64,000 bases of DNA, taken from NCBI GenBank assembly GCA_003533505.1, contig DQGD01000008.1, forward strand, positions 1 through 64,000. Direction: 5' to 3'. Under the pieces are notes generated by a model. That model made no database searches. It was not told the origin of the DNA and saw only the letters and a program-made list of their open reading frames with translations. The translations under genes and the position numbers were made by a program. This document shows, piece after piece, positions 24,747 through 33,694 of the stretch. Source of the stretch: Clostridiales bacterium (lineage in GTDB: Bacteria > Bacillota > Clostridia > Christensenellales > Pumilibacteraceae). Position 1 is the first letter of the stretch, and the number at the start of each line of letters is the position of its first letter.

Positions 24747-25676
24747 ATGGAGTGGCTACAAATTACTATTTCCACGACGCGCGAGTGCAGCGAGCTGGTA
24801 GCGATGCTGCTGTACGACGCGGGCAGCGAGGGTGTGCTGATAAAGGACGACGCAGACATACGCGAGCTTATAGAAAAGAAACTCAATTGGGATTACGTCG
24901 ACGAGAGCCTTCTCGCGGCGAACGACAACAGGGCGCTTGTAAGCGGCTTTTTCCCCGTGGGTTTCGACGCCTGCGGTATTCATTCCGCGCTGTGCGAACT
25001 AAGGGAACGCTCGATTTTCCCGACGGGAAGTCTGGAGGTTTCGCAAATAGGCATCGACTCCGAGGATTGGGAAAACGAGTGGCGAAAGTACTATGCGCCT
25101 ATCGAAATCGGCAAAGTAGTCATCGTGCCTGCGTGGCAGTCCGCGCCCGATAACGGCGAAATCCCCGTGTTTATCGAGCCCGGAATGGCGTTCGGCACAG
25201 GCAATCACGAAACGACGTCTGCTTGCGTGGAATTGATGCAAAGGCTGGATTTTTCCGATAAAACCGTTCTGGATATGGGCTGCGGAAGCGGAATACTCGG
25301 CATTACGGCGGCTAAGCTCGGCGCGAAATCGGTAATACTGTCGGACATCGACAGACAGGCAATCGAAGCTACCGAGGCTAATGTTCGGCTTAACAAGGTC
25401 GAAGAATTGTGTAAAACCGTTTGCGGCGACCTCGACACGGGCGAAATCAAAGCGGACATCGTAATTGCAAACATAACCGCCGACGTGCTCATAAGGTTGA
25501 AAGGCTTATTGGGCGACGCGTTAAAGTCGGGCGGCGACATGGTCATCAGCGGCATAATCAACGCGAGAGCGGACGAGGTAAAGGCGGCTTATGAGGACGG
25601 CTTTACGCTGCGCGAGGCGGTCAATCGCGGCGAGTGGAACGCAATGCTGCTGAAAAAGAACGGAGGAAAGGCTTAA
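24747..25676 (+). CDS. prmA: Ribosomal protein L11 methyltransferase PrmA
   Basis: SAM-dependent methylation of ribosomal protein L11. The 309 residues begin at MEWLQITI behind TCGGAG. SAM-binding motif LDMGCGSGILGI is near residue 172, ANITADVL gives the NxxxxxL-type catalytic loop, and GTGNHETT precedes the methylase domain. Placement before rsmE downstream of dnaJ is a common Firmicutes arrangement. It overlaps rsmE by one base. Confidence 0.93.
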   Translation: MEWLQITISTTRECSELVAMLLYDAGSEGVLIKDDADIRELIEKKLNWDYVDESLLAANDNRALVSGFFPVGFDACGIHSALCELRERSIFPTGSLEVSQIGIDSEDWENEWRKYYAPIEIGKVVIVPAWQSAPDNGEIPVFIEPGMAFGTGNHETTSACVELMQRLDFSDKTVLDMGCGSGILGITAAKLGAKSVILSDIDRQAIEATEANVRLNKVEELCKTVCGDLDTGEIKADIVIANITADVLIRLKGLLGDALKSGGDMVISGIINARADEVKAAYEDGFTLREAVNRGEWNAMLLKKNGGKA

Positions 25677-26401
25677 TGCGCAAATTGTTTCTCGATAAGA
25701 TAGACGGCGATACGATAACCTTGAGCGGAGATGACCACAAACACATCGCTTATTCGCTCCGTATGCGCAAGGGCGACGAGATAACCGTGTGCGCCGACGG
25801 TGTAGACTACACGGCGATTATCCGCGAAATGACAAAGACCTCGACGATTGCCGAAATCACCGGCAAGGCTCGTTCCGTTTCCGAACCGAGCATAGAGCTT
25901 ACTTTGTTTTTCGGCGCGCTTAAAGGAGATAAAAACGATTACGTCGTGCAAAAATGCACCGAGCTTGGCGTGAAAGAATTTGTACCGTTTATTTCCGATT
26001 TTTGCGCCGTGACGAGCGAATCCGTAAAAATCGAAAGGCTGTCGCGTATCGCATTGGAAGCGGCAAAGCAGAGCGGGCGCGGTTTCGTGCCGACGGTAAG
26101 TAGTCCTGTAAAATTTAATGATTTGTCCGATTTGCTGCGCGGCTACGATACGGTTGTTTTTCCATACGAGCAGGAGAACGAGCTGCCGATAGACGACTAT
26201 TTGAAGAAAAGCGCGCGAGGAAAAACAGCAGTAGTAATAGGCTCGGAGGGCGGTTTTTCGAGAAAGGAAGCCGACGTGCTTCGCAAAATAGCCGGGGGCA
26301 GCGTTACGCTGGGAGAGAGGATACTCCGCGCCGACACCGCCTGCGTCGCCGTGGTTTCCGTAGTTATGTACGCGTTCGGCGAATGGAGAAGAAACAAATG
26401 A
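25676..26401 (+). CDS. rsmE: 16S rRNA m3U1498 methyltransferase RsmE
   Basis: SPOUT-family methyltransferase for 16S rRNA U1498. 241 residues, with an N-terminal PUA-like part (LSGDDHKHIAYSLRMRKGD) and the knotted SAM site IGSEGGFSRKEAD plus LGERILRADTAC at the C-terminus. The start is ATG 25676, which shares its A with the prmA stop codon, behind GGAGG. The stop overlaps the next ATG. Confidence 0.95.
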   Translation: MRKLFLDKIDGDTITLSGDDHKHIAYSLRMRKGDEITVCADGVDYTAIIREMTKTSTIAEITGKARSVSEPSIELTLFFGALKGDKNDYVVQKCTELGVKEFVPFISDFCAVTSESVKIERLSRIALEAAKQSGRGFVPTVSSPVKFNDLSDLLRGYDTVVFPYEQENELPIDDYLKKSARGKTAVVIGSEGGFSRKEADVLRKIAGGSVTLGERILRADTACVAVVSVVMYAFGEWRRNK

Positions 26402-27645
26402 AGTTCGTCGTATTTTCGCTCGGCTGCAGAGTAAATCAATATGAGGGACAGTCGCTGATAAAGGAGCTCGAGAGCCGCGGCTTCGAGGCGACGGACAAGC
26501 TGGAAAAGGCGGATTATTACATAATAAACACCTGTTCGGTTACGAGCGAAGCGGACAGAAAGTCGCGCCAGACCGTAGCAAGAGTATTAAAACTCAACCC
26601 GAGCGCCAAAATCGCGATTTGCGGTTGTAGTTCGCAGAATGACGCAAAACCCTATAAAAACAAACCGAATGTGACGATAATCGGCGGAACAAGCAAGAAA
26701 ATGTCGATTATCGATAGTATTATGTCTGACATAGTACAGGGCGATTTTGTGTCCGAACCGCCTAAAAAATATGAAGACGACTTGTATTGCGAGCTCACAA
26801 AGACTCGCGGCTACATAAAGGTGCAGGACGGCTGCGATAATTTCTGCTCCTACTGTATCATACCGTATCTGAGAGGCAGAAGCCGCTCGCGCTCTCTTTG
26901 CAGCATAGTGAACGAAGCGAACGAAATGGCGAAGAGGACGCGCGAAATCGTAGTTACGGGAATAAACGTTTCCGACTACGGCTCGGATATAGGGCTTACG
27001 CTTTTCGACCTCGTGCACGCGCTTTCAGCTGTTCCTGCGAGAAAGCGCTTCGGCTCGCTCGAGTGTACCGTCGTCGACGAAAAGTTGCTGAACGAAATGA
27101 AAAACGGCGATTGGTGCGACTCGGTGCACTTGTCTATGCAGAGCGGAAGCGATACGGTTCTAAGGCGTATGAACAGAAAATACACTTCCGAGTTTTTTAT
27201 TGAAAAGTGCGATTTGATAAAGCGATATTTTCCCGACGCAGGCATCACAACCGACGTGATAGTCGGCTTCCCGGGCGAAACGGACGAGGAGTTCGAGGAA
27301 ACCGTGCGCGTTTGCAGGAGAGCAGGCTTTGCCTGGTTGCACGTGTTCCCGTACAGCTCGCGAAAGGGTACGGTAGCCGCCAAGATGAAGCAGGTTGACG
27401 CCGCGGTCGCGGAAGAGCGCGCGGCGCGGCTCCGCGCGGTCAGCGACGAGCTTAAAACCGAATTTTTGACAAGGCAACTCGGAAAAATCAAGGAAGTGTA
27501 CGTCGAGGAAGAAATCGACGGCATGGGAGCAGGCTTTGCTTCAGATTATGTAAGAGTGTATTGCGACGCCGCTCCCGGTACGCTTACCAAACAAAAAATA
27601 ACGTCGCTTTTCCGCGACGGAGTAAAAGGAGAAGAAATAAAATGA
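26398..27645 (+). CDS. mtaB: tRNA ms2t6A methylthiotransferase MtaB
   Basis: Radical SAM methylthiotransferase that adds a thiomethyl group to t6A37 of tRNAs reading ANN codons. 415 residues. The N-terminal UPF0004 domain has the first cluster cysteines (GCRVNQYE, NTCSVT, CGCSSQ); the radical SAM core has CDNFCSYC; a TRAM domain follows. ATG 26398 overlaps the rsmE stop (ATGA) and is behind TGGAG. A slightly earlier ATG at 26383 is possible. Confidence 0.94.
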   Translation: MKFVVFSLGCRVNQYEGQSLIKELESRGFEATDKLEKADYYIINTCSVTSEADRKSRQTVARVLKLNPSAKIAICGCSSQNDAKPYKNKPNVTIIGGTSKKMSIIDSIMSDIVQGDFVSEPPKKYEDDLYCELTKTRGYIKVQDGCDNFCSYCIIPYLRGRSRSRSLCSIVNEANEMAKRTREIVVTGINVSDYGSDIGLTLFDLVHALSAVPARKRFGSLECTVVDEKLLNEMKNGDWCDSVHLSMQSGSDTVLRRMNRKYTSEFFIEKCDLIKRYFPDAGITTDVIVGFPGETDEEFEETVRVCRRAGFAWLHVFPYSSRKGTVAAKMKQVDAAVAEERAARLRAVSDELKTEFLTRQLGKIKEVYVEEEIDGMGAGFASDYVRVYCDAAPGTLTKQKITSLFRDGVKGEEIK

Positions 27646-27983
27646 ACGATTGCGTATTTTGTAAAATCGAGCGCGGTGAGATTCCCTCGAAGAAGTATTA
27701 CGAGGACGAACTGATGTTTATCATCGCCGACATCGAGCCGAAAGCCGAAAAGCACTACCTTATGATTCCGAAAAAGCACTACAAGCTTTTGTCGGACATG
27801 ACGGAAGAGGATGCGGACAATCTGGCGAGGTGCCTGAAAAAGTTGTCCGAGCTCGCGCCCGCGCTGGGGCTTAGCGGCGGATACCGCCTCGTAATCAACC
27901 AGGGCGACGACGCCGGTCAAACCGTGCATCACCTGCATGTGCACGTTCTCGGCGGTCAGAAAATGGACTTCCCGAAACTGTAA
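27642..27983 (+). CDS. HIT family nucleotide-binding hydrolase
   Basis: 113-residue histidine-triad protein, probably a purine nucleoside phosphoramidase of the HinT type. It starts at MNDCVFCKI behind AAAAGGAG and has HHLHVHVLGG at the C-terminus as the catalytic triad. ATGA overlap with mtaB. CxxC near the N-terminus could bind zinc, as in many family members. Confidence 0.93.
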   Translation: MNDCVFCKIERGEIPSKKYYEDELMFIIADIEPKAEKHYLMIPKKHYKLLSDMTEEDADNLARCLKKLSELAPALGLSGGYRLVINQGDDAGQTVHHLHVHVLGGQKMDFPKL

Positions 27984-28046
27984 GCGGTTTTCCGCGCGGA
28001 TTTTCGCGCAAATACCGAAATATCTCCGTTTAACCCCGAAAAACCG

Positions 28047-28075
28047 TTGACAAACCTTTTGCGATTTGTTACAAT
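28047..28075 (+). promoter_or_regulatory. rpsU promoter
   Basis: TTGACA (28047-28052), 17 bp, TACAAT (28070-28075), about 45 bp before the rpsU start. Confidence 0.85.
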
Positions 28076-28120
28076 AACAGGGCTAATTAAGGTTCGGTAG
28101 AGAACAAAGGTGGTGTAAGC

Positions 28121-28297
28121 ATGTCCGCAATCAAAGTCGGCGAGAACGAGTCTTTGGAAAGCGCGCTCAAGCGTTTTAAGAGAAAGTGCCAGAAGGATAA
28201 CATTATGGGCGACCTCAGACGCAAGGAGCATTACGAAAAGCCCTCCGTTCGCAGAAAGAAGAAGGCAGAGGCTGCCAGAAAGCGCATCAAGAACTAA
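28121..28297 (+). CDS. rpsU: 30S ribosomal protein S21
   Basis: 58-residue, highly basic protein of the small subunit platform, needed for initiation. Recognisable by VGENESLESALKRFKRKC at the start and by the Lys/Arg-rich tail RRKKKAEAARKR. Start after AAAGGTGGTG. It has its own promoter and terminator, so it is a single-gene unit despite the upstream operon. Confidence 0.96.
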   Translation: MSAIKVGENESLESALKRFKRKCQKDNIMGDLRRKEHYEKPSVRRKKKAEAARKRIKN

Positions 28298-28319
28298 CCG
28301 CCTTACTGAATAAGGTAAC

Positions 28320-28352
28320 AAAACGCTTCCGTAAAATTACGGGAGCGTTTTC
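28320..28352 (+). terminator. rpsU terminator
   Basis: A 15-bp stem: left arm 28320-28334 starts AAAACGCT, right arm 28337-28351 ends AGCGTTTT, with one T-G pair and a 2-nt loop. T-rich sequence follows. Confidence 0.85.
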
Positions 28353-28487
28353 GTTTGCCGTAATGTTTTCGTTTGCCGTAAAAAGCAACTGTCGTTTTGT
28401 CGCATTGTCGGTTGCGTGCTCGCACTTTTTGAACGAGCGTTCCGAGTAAAGAAATTCGTCGAATTTTATAAAACCGCGACGAAACGC

Positions 28488-28516
28488 TTGACGAATCTTG
28501 AATTATAATGTATTAT
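28488..28516 (+). promoter_or_regulatory. Promoter of the 29-codon micro-gene
   Basis: TTGACG (28488-28493), 17 bp, TATTAT (28511-28516). Expected start near 28523, only about five bases before the micro-gene ATG. Confidence 0.65.
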
Positions 28517-28528
28517 TCGCGTGTACCA

Positions 28529-28618
28529 ATGATTTTGAAGCACATAAGATTTTCGCGGTACATAAGAAAACGCGAAGAAGCACGCGAGAAAAACAAAAGA
28601 AAAACAAAAGACGATTGA
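28529..28618 (+). CDS. Putative 29-residue basic microprotein
   Basis: A short frame starts with MILKHIRFSRYIRKRE and continues with a Lys/Arg-rich tail: 12 of 29 residues are Lys or Arg and five are acidic. It begins about five bases after the predicted transcription start with no Shine-Dalgarno site. It stops on the first arm of a strong terminator, so promoter, frame and terminator fit one another exactly. I do not recognise it. An untranslated small RNA of ~125 nt is the alternative. Nucleic-acid or ribosome binding would suit its charge, but that is speculation. Confidence 0.45.
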   Translation: MILKHIRFSRYIRKREEAREKNKRKTKDD

Positions 28619-28646
28619 CCCGAACGGTATCCGCTCGGGTCTTTTT
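28617..28646 (+). terminator. Terminator of the micro-gene
   Basis: GACCCGA (28617-28623) and TCGGGTC (28635-28641) form a perfect 7-bp stem followed by TTTTT. The micro-gene stop codon overlaps its first bases. Confidence 0.88.
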
Positions 28647-28768
28647 ATGCTTTTGAGGCGCGCGAAATCCGACTTCTTTTGCCGAATATTGTCGAATTTG
28701 CATGAAGGCGCCCAAAAGCCGCAAAAGTGTGCTATTATGATTGTACCATTAAAGTGGAGGAAGAAACA

Positions 28769-29209
28769 ATGGGAAAAGTAATAAAGGAAATGAGCGAGCT
28801 CAAAAAGCGTGCGTTGCTTGCAAAGCAACGGCTGAGAATGGGCTATTGGGAAAAGCAAGAGCGTGAGCGTCTTGAAATGGTAAACGGCGGCAGCGCTTTG
28901 GACGAGCGCGGCATAGAAGAACTGCGACGCGCCAAGTTCCGTCGCGACGCATTGATGATAATCGACGGCGACAAGGCAAAGAAAGAGGAGAAAATGTACG
29001 AAAAGGTATGCAAAATTCTGGATACCGATTCGGACACGCTCAGTCCTATCGGTCAGCTTATCGACAAGGAGCTTTACTCGAAGATGGACGAGTGCGGCAG
29101 ACAGAAGTATATTCTGGAGCTCGCCGGCAAGTTCAGAGAACTTAGTCGCAGATATTATCTCGAACGCGCGGCGAAATCACGGACGAGCGAAGCAAAAGCC
29201 TTGACTTAA
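28769..29209 (+). CDS. Charged alpha-helical hypothetical protein, 146 residues
   Basis: Starts at ATG 28769 behind GTGGAGG. It is rich in Lys, Arg and Glu, with long stretches predicted to be helical (KKRALLAKQRLRMGYWEKQE, RRAKFRRDALMI). It has no membrane segment, signal peptide or known motif. An extended -10 (TGTGCTATTAT) lies about 30 bp upstream. It sits between rpsU and pcrA. The tail SKMDECGRQKYILELAGKF could be an interaction domain. Function unknown. Confidence 0.8.
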   Translation: MGKVIKEMSELKKRALLAKQRLRMGYWEKQERERLEMVNGGSALDERGIEELRRAKFRRDALMIIDGDKAKKEEKMYEKVCKILDTDSDTLSPIGQLIDKELYSKMDECGRQKYILELAGKFRELSRRYYLERAAKSRTSEAKALT

Positions 29210-29287
29210 AGGCGCGTTTCTTATATAATTTATATTACGGATTTATGCGGCGTTGCGACGAAGCTTTTTCGGATTCGTGCGCCGCAT
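29201..29287 (+). promoter_or_regulatory. pcrA promoter and leader hairpin
   Basis: TTGACT (29201-29206), 17 bp, TATAAT (29224-29229). The transcript would begin near 29236 and at once fold into a long hairpin: ATGCGGCG (29245-29252) with CGCCGCAT (29280-29287), and inside it ACGAA with TTCGT. There is no T-tract, so it may stabilise the mRNA or bind a regulator rather than terminate. Confidence 0.6.
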
Positions 29288-29349
29288 ATTTTATATCCGC
29301 AAACCGCCGCAATAAAGGTGGTAAACGCCACTATGTAAGGACGAAACCA

Positions 29350-31620
29350 ATGAGTTTTTCTCTCGACACGCTCAACGAAGAACAATTAAAGCCCGTCATG
29401 CAGACGGAGGGCGCCGTGCTCGTCACCGCAGGCGCAGGAAGCGGAAAAACGAGGCTTCTCACTCACCGCATCGCGCACATCATCGAAGATTTAGGTGTGC
29501 CGCCGTACAACGTTCTCGCTATTACGTTTACAAACAAGGCGGCGAACGAGATGAGAGAAAGACTTGACAAAATGCTGGAGGGTGACGCTACCGATATTTG
29601 GGTGTTCACGTTCCATGCGCTTTGCGTCAGAATACTCAGAAAGTACATTAAAAATCTCGGCGGTTACAGCTCGAGTTTTTCCATTTACGGCGAGCAGGAA
29701 AAGGAGCACTGCGTCAAACGCATTTTGAAAGAAATGCAGCTCGAGGAGGACATAACCAAGCTCGTTATCGCGTCAATTTCCGACGCGAAAAATCAAGGCA
29801 TGCTTCCCGACGAGTACGCGAAAATTTACTCGTGGAGAGATAATATCGACGTCATAGCAAAGGCGTACTTCGAGTATGAGAAAGAACTCAAAAAGTCGAA
29901 CGCGCTGGACTACGACGACCTTCTCAACAAGGCGCTGTACCTACTGAAAACCGACGACGAGGCGAGAGAGTACTATCAGAATAAATTCAGGTATATCCAC
30001 GTTGACGAGTTTCAGGACACCAACATGGTGCAGTACGACATAATCAAAATTTTGGCGGCAAAGCACGGAAATATCTTTGTCGTGGGTGATGAGGATCAGA
30101 GTATTTACGGCTGGCGCGGCGCGAATTTTGCCAATATTTTCAATTTTAAAGACGATTTTCCCAAGGTGTCGACCTATAAGCTCGAGCAAAACTACCGCTC
30201 GACGAAAAAAATACTCGCGCTTGCGAACAAGATAATTGCGAATAATACCGAAAGGTTGGATAAAAGACTGTGGACGGAGAACGCCGACGGAGCGGATGTT
30301 AAGTACTACGCCGCGCGTTCGGACGGCGACGAAGCCGATTTCGTAGTGCAGACGATTTACAATCTTAAAAAGACATACAACTACAAGCTGTCGGATTTTG
30401 CTATACTTATGAGAATAAACGCGCTGTCGAGAACGTTCGAGGAACGGTTTATGCAGTACGGAGTGCCGCATAAGCTTTACGGCGGCTTCAAGTTCTACGA
30501 GCGCAAGGAGGTAAAGGACATTCTCGCGTATCTCAAGATTATCGGAAACCACAACGATAACGAGGCGATTGCGAGAGTTATCAATTTTCCCAAGCGAGGC
30601 ATAGGCGACGGCACCGTGCAGCAACTTATGAATTACGCCGAAGTGAACGGCAAAAGCCTTTACGACGTGATATTCACGCTGGACAAAAACGAAGATTTGC
30701 CGACGGGAGTGATAAAAAAGGTTTTGCCGTTTACCAACGTTTTGCAGTGCATAGACAACGCGTATAAGACGGGTTGCTCGCTATTCGACCTCACATGCTA
30801 CATAATCCGAGCAGGCGGTTTCAAGGAGTTCTACGCCGAAAATACCGAGGACAACGAGGCGCGTAAAAACAATATCCGCGAGCTCGCGCACGGTATCGAG
30901 CAATTCGAGCAGGCAAATCCCACGGCAGGCTTGGACGAATATCTGCAACAGATTTCGCTGTACAGCGACCTCGACGAAATGGACGAAGCAGGAGATTGCG
31001 TGAGCATAGCGACAATCCACTCGGCTAAAGGACTCGAGTTTAAGGTTGTATTTGTCGTAGGACTCGAGGACGGTATTTTCCCTGATTCGAGGCGAGCGGA
31101 GGACAAGACCGAAAAGGAAGAGGAGCGTCGGCTTATGTACGTCGCGATAACGCGCGCGAAAGAGAGGTTGTATCTCACCCGTGCGAAATCGCGCTTCCGT
31201 TTCGGCGAACGAAAGGAGGCAATGCCGTCCGAATTTTTGCGCGAAGCAGGATTTGAGGATGAAAAGCCCAAGGAGAGCGCATACTCGCATTATTCGGGGC
31301 GGTACGACAGCTATCGCGGCGAGCGCTCGTACTCGTCCTACGGTAGCTCTTACAACAGCGAAGAGGTGCCCGTGTACACGCCGCAGCCCAAGGTAAACAC
31401 AAAGCCCGTGGTAACAAAGATAACCGCACCCGAGAAGAAACAGCAAAAGGACTTGTCGAAGTTCGCGGCAGGGTGCAGGGTAAAGCATAAAAAGTTCGGC
31501 GTGGGCACGGTTGTCAATCTCGATACGTCCGGCGAGCCGTTTGCAGAGGTCGAATTCGACGGAATCGGCAGGCTTAAGCTTCTTTTGGCTTATGCTCCGC
31601 TCGAACCGCTTGAAAACTAA
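29350..31620 (+). CDS. pcrA: ATP-dependent DNA helicase PcrA (UvrD family)
   Basis: Superfamily 1A 3'-5' helicase for repair and plasmid replication. 756 residues: TLNEEQLKPV (Q motif), Walker A TAGAGSGKT, VDEFQDTN (motif II), DQSIYGWRGAN (motif III), TIHSAKGLEF and VAITRAKERLYL (motifs V-VI). The C-terminal domain has a Tyr/Ser-rich linker and a KHKKFGVGTVV tail typical of PcrA. ATG 29350 with AAGGA is preferred, since the upstream frame lies in the leader hairpin. ligA follows, the common pcrA-ligA pairing. Confidence 0.96.
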   Translation: MSFSLDTLNEEQLKPVMQTEGAVLVTAGAGSGKTRLLTHRIAHIIEDLGVPPYNVLAITFTNKAANEMRERLDKMLEGDATDIWVFTFHALCVRILRKYIKNLGGYSSSFSIYGEQEKEHCVKRILKEMQLEEDITKLVIASISDAKNQGMLPDEYAKIYSWRDNIDVIAKAYFEYEKELKKSNALDYDDLLNKALYLLKTDDEAREYYQNKFRYIHVDEFQDTNMVQYDIIKILAAKHGNIFVVGDEDQSIYGWRGANFANIFNFKDDFPKVSTYKLEQNYRSTKKILALANKIIANNTERLDKRLWTENADGADVKYYAARSDGDEADFVVQTIYNLKKTYNYKLSDFAILMRINALSRTFEERFMQYGVPHKLYGGFKFYERKEVKDILAYLKIIGNHNDNEAIARVINFPKRGIGDGTVQQLMNYAEVNGKSLYDVIFTLDKNEDLPTGVIKKVLPFTNVLQCIDNAYKTGCSLFDLTCYIIRAGGFKEFYAENTEDNEARKNNIRELAHGIEQFEQANPTAGLDEYLQQISLYSDLDEMDEAGDCVSIATIHSAKGLEFKVVFVVGLEDGIFPDSRRAEDKTEKEEERRLMYVAITRAKERLYLTRAKSRFRFGERKEAMPSEFLREAGFEDEKPKESAYSHYSGRYDSYRGERSYSSYGSSYNSEEVPVYTPQPKVNTKPVVTKITAPEKKQQKDLSKFAAGCRVKHKKFGVGTVVNLDTSGEPFAEVEFDGIGRLKLLLAYAPLEPLEN

Positions 31621-31678
31621 TAAAACAGGAAATTTCCGTTTGAGGACGATATATAATTATCAAAAGGCGGTGTAAAAA

Positions 31679-33616
31679 ATGAGCTCCGACGAAAGAATGA
31701 AAGAGCTGGTGAAGCTTCTTAACAAATATGCGTATCAGTACTATGTTCTGGACGAACCGACGGTTGCCGACGTGCAGTACGACGCGCTCTACAACGAACT
31801 TTCGGCGCTTGAAAAGGAAACGGGTATAGTACTTCCCGATTCTCCCACGCGCAAAATCGGCGGCGACCCCATCAAGGAGTTTGCGCCGCACAAACACATA
31901 AAAAAGCTGTACAGCCTAGATAAGTGCAACAGCTATGACGAGCTTCGCGAGTGGAGCGAAAAGATTAAAAAGGTAGCGCCGGACGCGGTGTATACGCTCG
32001 AGTATAAGCTGGACGGGTTGACGCTGTGCTTAACCTATGAAAACGGCTACTTTAATGGCGCGGCGACGCGCGGCAACGGCGAAGTGGGCGAGGACGTGAC
32101 TGCGCAGGTTTCAACGATAAAATCCATTCCGCTTTCTGTGCCGTATAAGGGTGTTTTCGAGGCTCAGGGTGAGGGAATAATGCGACTGAGTGCGCTGAAA
32201 AAATACAACGAAACGGCTGTGGAACCGCTGAAAAACGCACGGAACGGAGTTGCCGGAGCGATAAGAAATCTCGACCCGAAGGTTACTGCTTCGAGAAATC
32301 TCGATATTATTTTCTATAACGTCAACTACATAGAGAGCGAAAATATAGCTTCTCAACGCGAGAATATTGACTTCCTGAAACGGAATTCATTCAAAACCGA
32401 TATGTTATTCGTCACGGCTGACATCGAGGAGATAATTAAGAAAATCGATTCCGTCGACCGCAAATCGCTGGATTTTCTCATCGACGGAATGGTTATCAAG
32501 GTTGACGATTTGGCACTCAGGGAACGGCTGGGTTATACGGACAAGTTTCCGCGCTGGGCGATTGCCTACAAGTTTGAAGCGGAGGAAACGACGACCATTC
32601 TCGAGGACGTGCAATGGAACGTCGGGCGCACGGGCAAGCTTACGCCGCTGGCAATTCTCGAGCCCGTGGAGCTTTGCGGAGCCACTATTCGCCGCGCAAC
32701 GCTCAACAATTACGACGATATTCAGCGAAAAAAAGTCAAAATCGGCAGCAGAGTTTTTATTCGCAGGTCGAACGACGTAATCCCCGAGATTTTAGGCGTT
32801 TCCGAGGACAACGGCGGCAAGGAAATTCCCGTTCCCACCGTGTGCCCCGCGTGCGGAAGCGACTTGGTGCGCGACGGCGCTCACATTTATTGCCCGAACG
32901 AGGGCGACTGTCCGCCGCAGATAATCGGCAGACTGACGCACTTCGCCGAAAAGGACTGCATGGATATTCGCGGCGTTTCGGAAAAATCAATCGAGGGACT
33001 TCACGAAAAGCTGGGAGTAAGATTCCCCACCGATTTGTACTCGTTGACAAGGGACGACCTCGCGCGGCTAGACGGCTTCAAGGACAAAAAGATTGATAAC
33101 TTCCTTGCTTCCGTCGAGAAGAGCAAGTCCGTTCCGCTCGACAGATTCATAAACGCGCTGGGCATCGAAAACATCGGCAAAAAATCCGCTCGCGACCTCG
33201 CCGAACGGTTCGGCTCGATTTCCGAGCTCATGAAAGCCGACGAGGCTACGCTTGTCGAAGTGGACGAAATAGGCGATATCGTAGCTGAATCGATAACGTC
33301 CTATTTTGGAAAACACGGCTGGCTTATCGAAAAGTTTAAGGAAATAGGCATTGACCCGAAGTTTAACGTCGTCAAGCCCACGGGCGGCGTACTGACGGGC
33401 AAAAAGCTGGTACTGACGGGTACGCTTCCCACGCTTACGAGAACTGAAGCGACGGAGCTAATCGAAAAAGCCGGCGGAACTACGTCGTCGTCGGTATCGA
33501 AAAGCACCGATTATGTGCTTGCCGGTGAAAACGCGGGCTCGAAGCTTGACAAGGCGCGTTCGCTCGGCGTGAAAATCATAACCGAGAACGAGCTTTTGGC
33601 AATGATTAACGGCTGA
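31679..33616 (+). CDS. ligA: NAD-dependent DNA ligase LigA
   Basis: Seals nicks in DNA using NAD+. 645 residues: an N-terminal Ia domain (YYVLDEPTVADVQYD), adenylation site YKLDGLTL (Lys nucleophile), OB fold, a four-cysteine zinc finger from CPACGSD to GDCPPQ, helix-hairpin-helix repeats, and a C-terminal BRCT domain (VLTGTLPTLTRTEA). All parts are complete. AAGGCGGTG precedes the ATG. Confidence 0.97.
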   Translation: MSSDERMKELVKLLNKYAYQYYVLDEPTVADVQYDALYNELSALEKETGIVLPDSPTRKIGGDPIKEFAPHKHIKKLYSLDKCNSYDELREWSEKIKKVAPDAVYTLEYKLDGLTLCLTYENGYFNGAATRGNGEVGEDVTAQVSTIKSIPLSVPYKGVFEAQGEGIMRLSALKKYNETAVEPLKNARNGVAGAIRNLDPKVTASRNLDIIFYNVNYIESENIASQRENIDFLKRNSFKTDMLFVTADIEEIIKKIDSVDRKSLDFLIDGMVIKVDDLALRERLGYTDKFPRWAIAYKFEAEETTTILEDVQWNVGRTGKLTPLAILEPVELCGATIRRATLNNYDDIQRKKVKIGSRVFIRRSNDVIPEILGVSEDNGGKEIPVPTVCPACGSDLVRDGAHIYCPNEGDCPPQIIGRLTHFAEKDCMDIRGVSEKSIEGLHEKLGVRFPTDLYSLTRDDLARLDGFKDKKIDNFLASVEKSKSVPLDRFINALGIENIGKKSARDLAERFGSISELMKADEATLVEVDEIGDIVAESITSYFGKHGWLIEKFKEIGIDPKFNVVKPTGGVLTGKKLVLTGTLPTLTRTEATELIEKAGGTTSSSVSKSTDYVLAGENAGSKLDKARSLGVKIITENELLAMING

Positions 33617-33655
33617 AAAATTAGCGACATTCGGATAAATTTCGCTTGCAAACAG

Positions 33656-33684
33656 TTGAAATTTTTGACGGACAATGCTATACT
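33656..33684 (+). promoter_or_regulatory. Promoter of the HypE-like gene, near-leaderless
   Basis: TTGAAA (33656-33661), 17 bp, TATACT (33679-33684), ten bases before the ATG at 33695. Expected leader is only a few nucleotides and no Shine-Dalgarno site fits. An internal TTGACG at 33666 does not match a correctly spaced -10. Confidence 0.55.
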
Positions 33685-33694
33685 TATAGGTACA

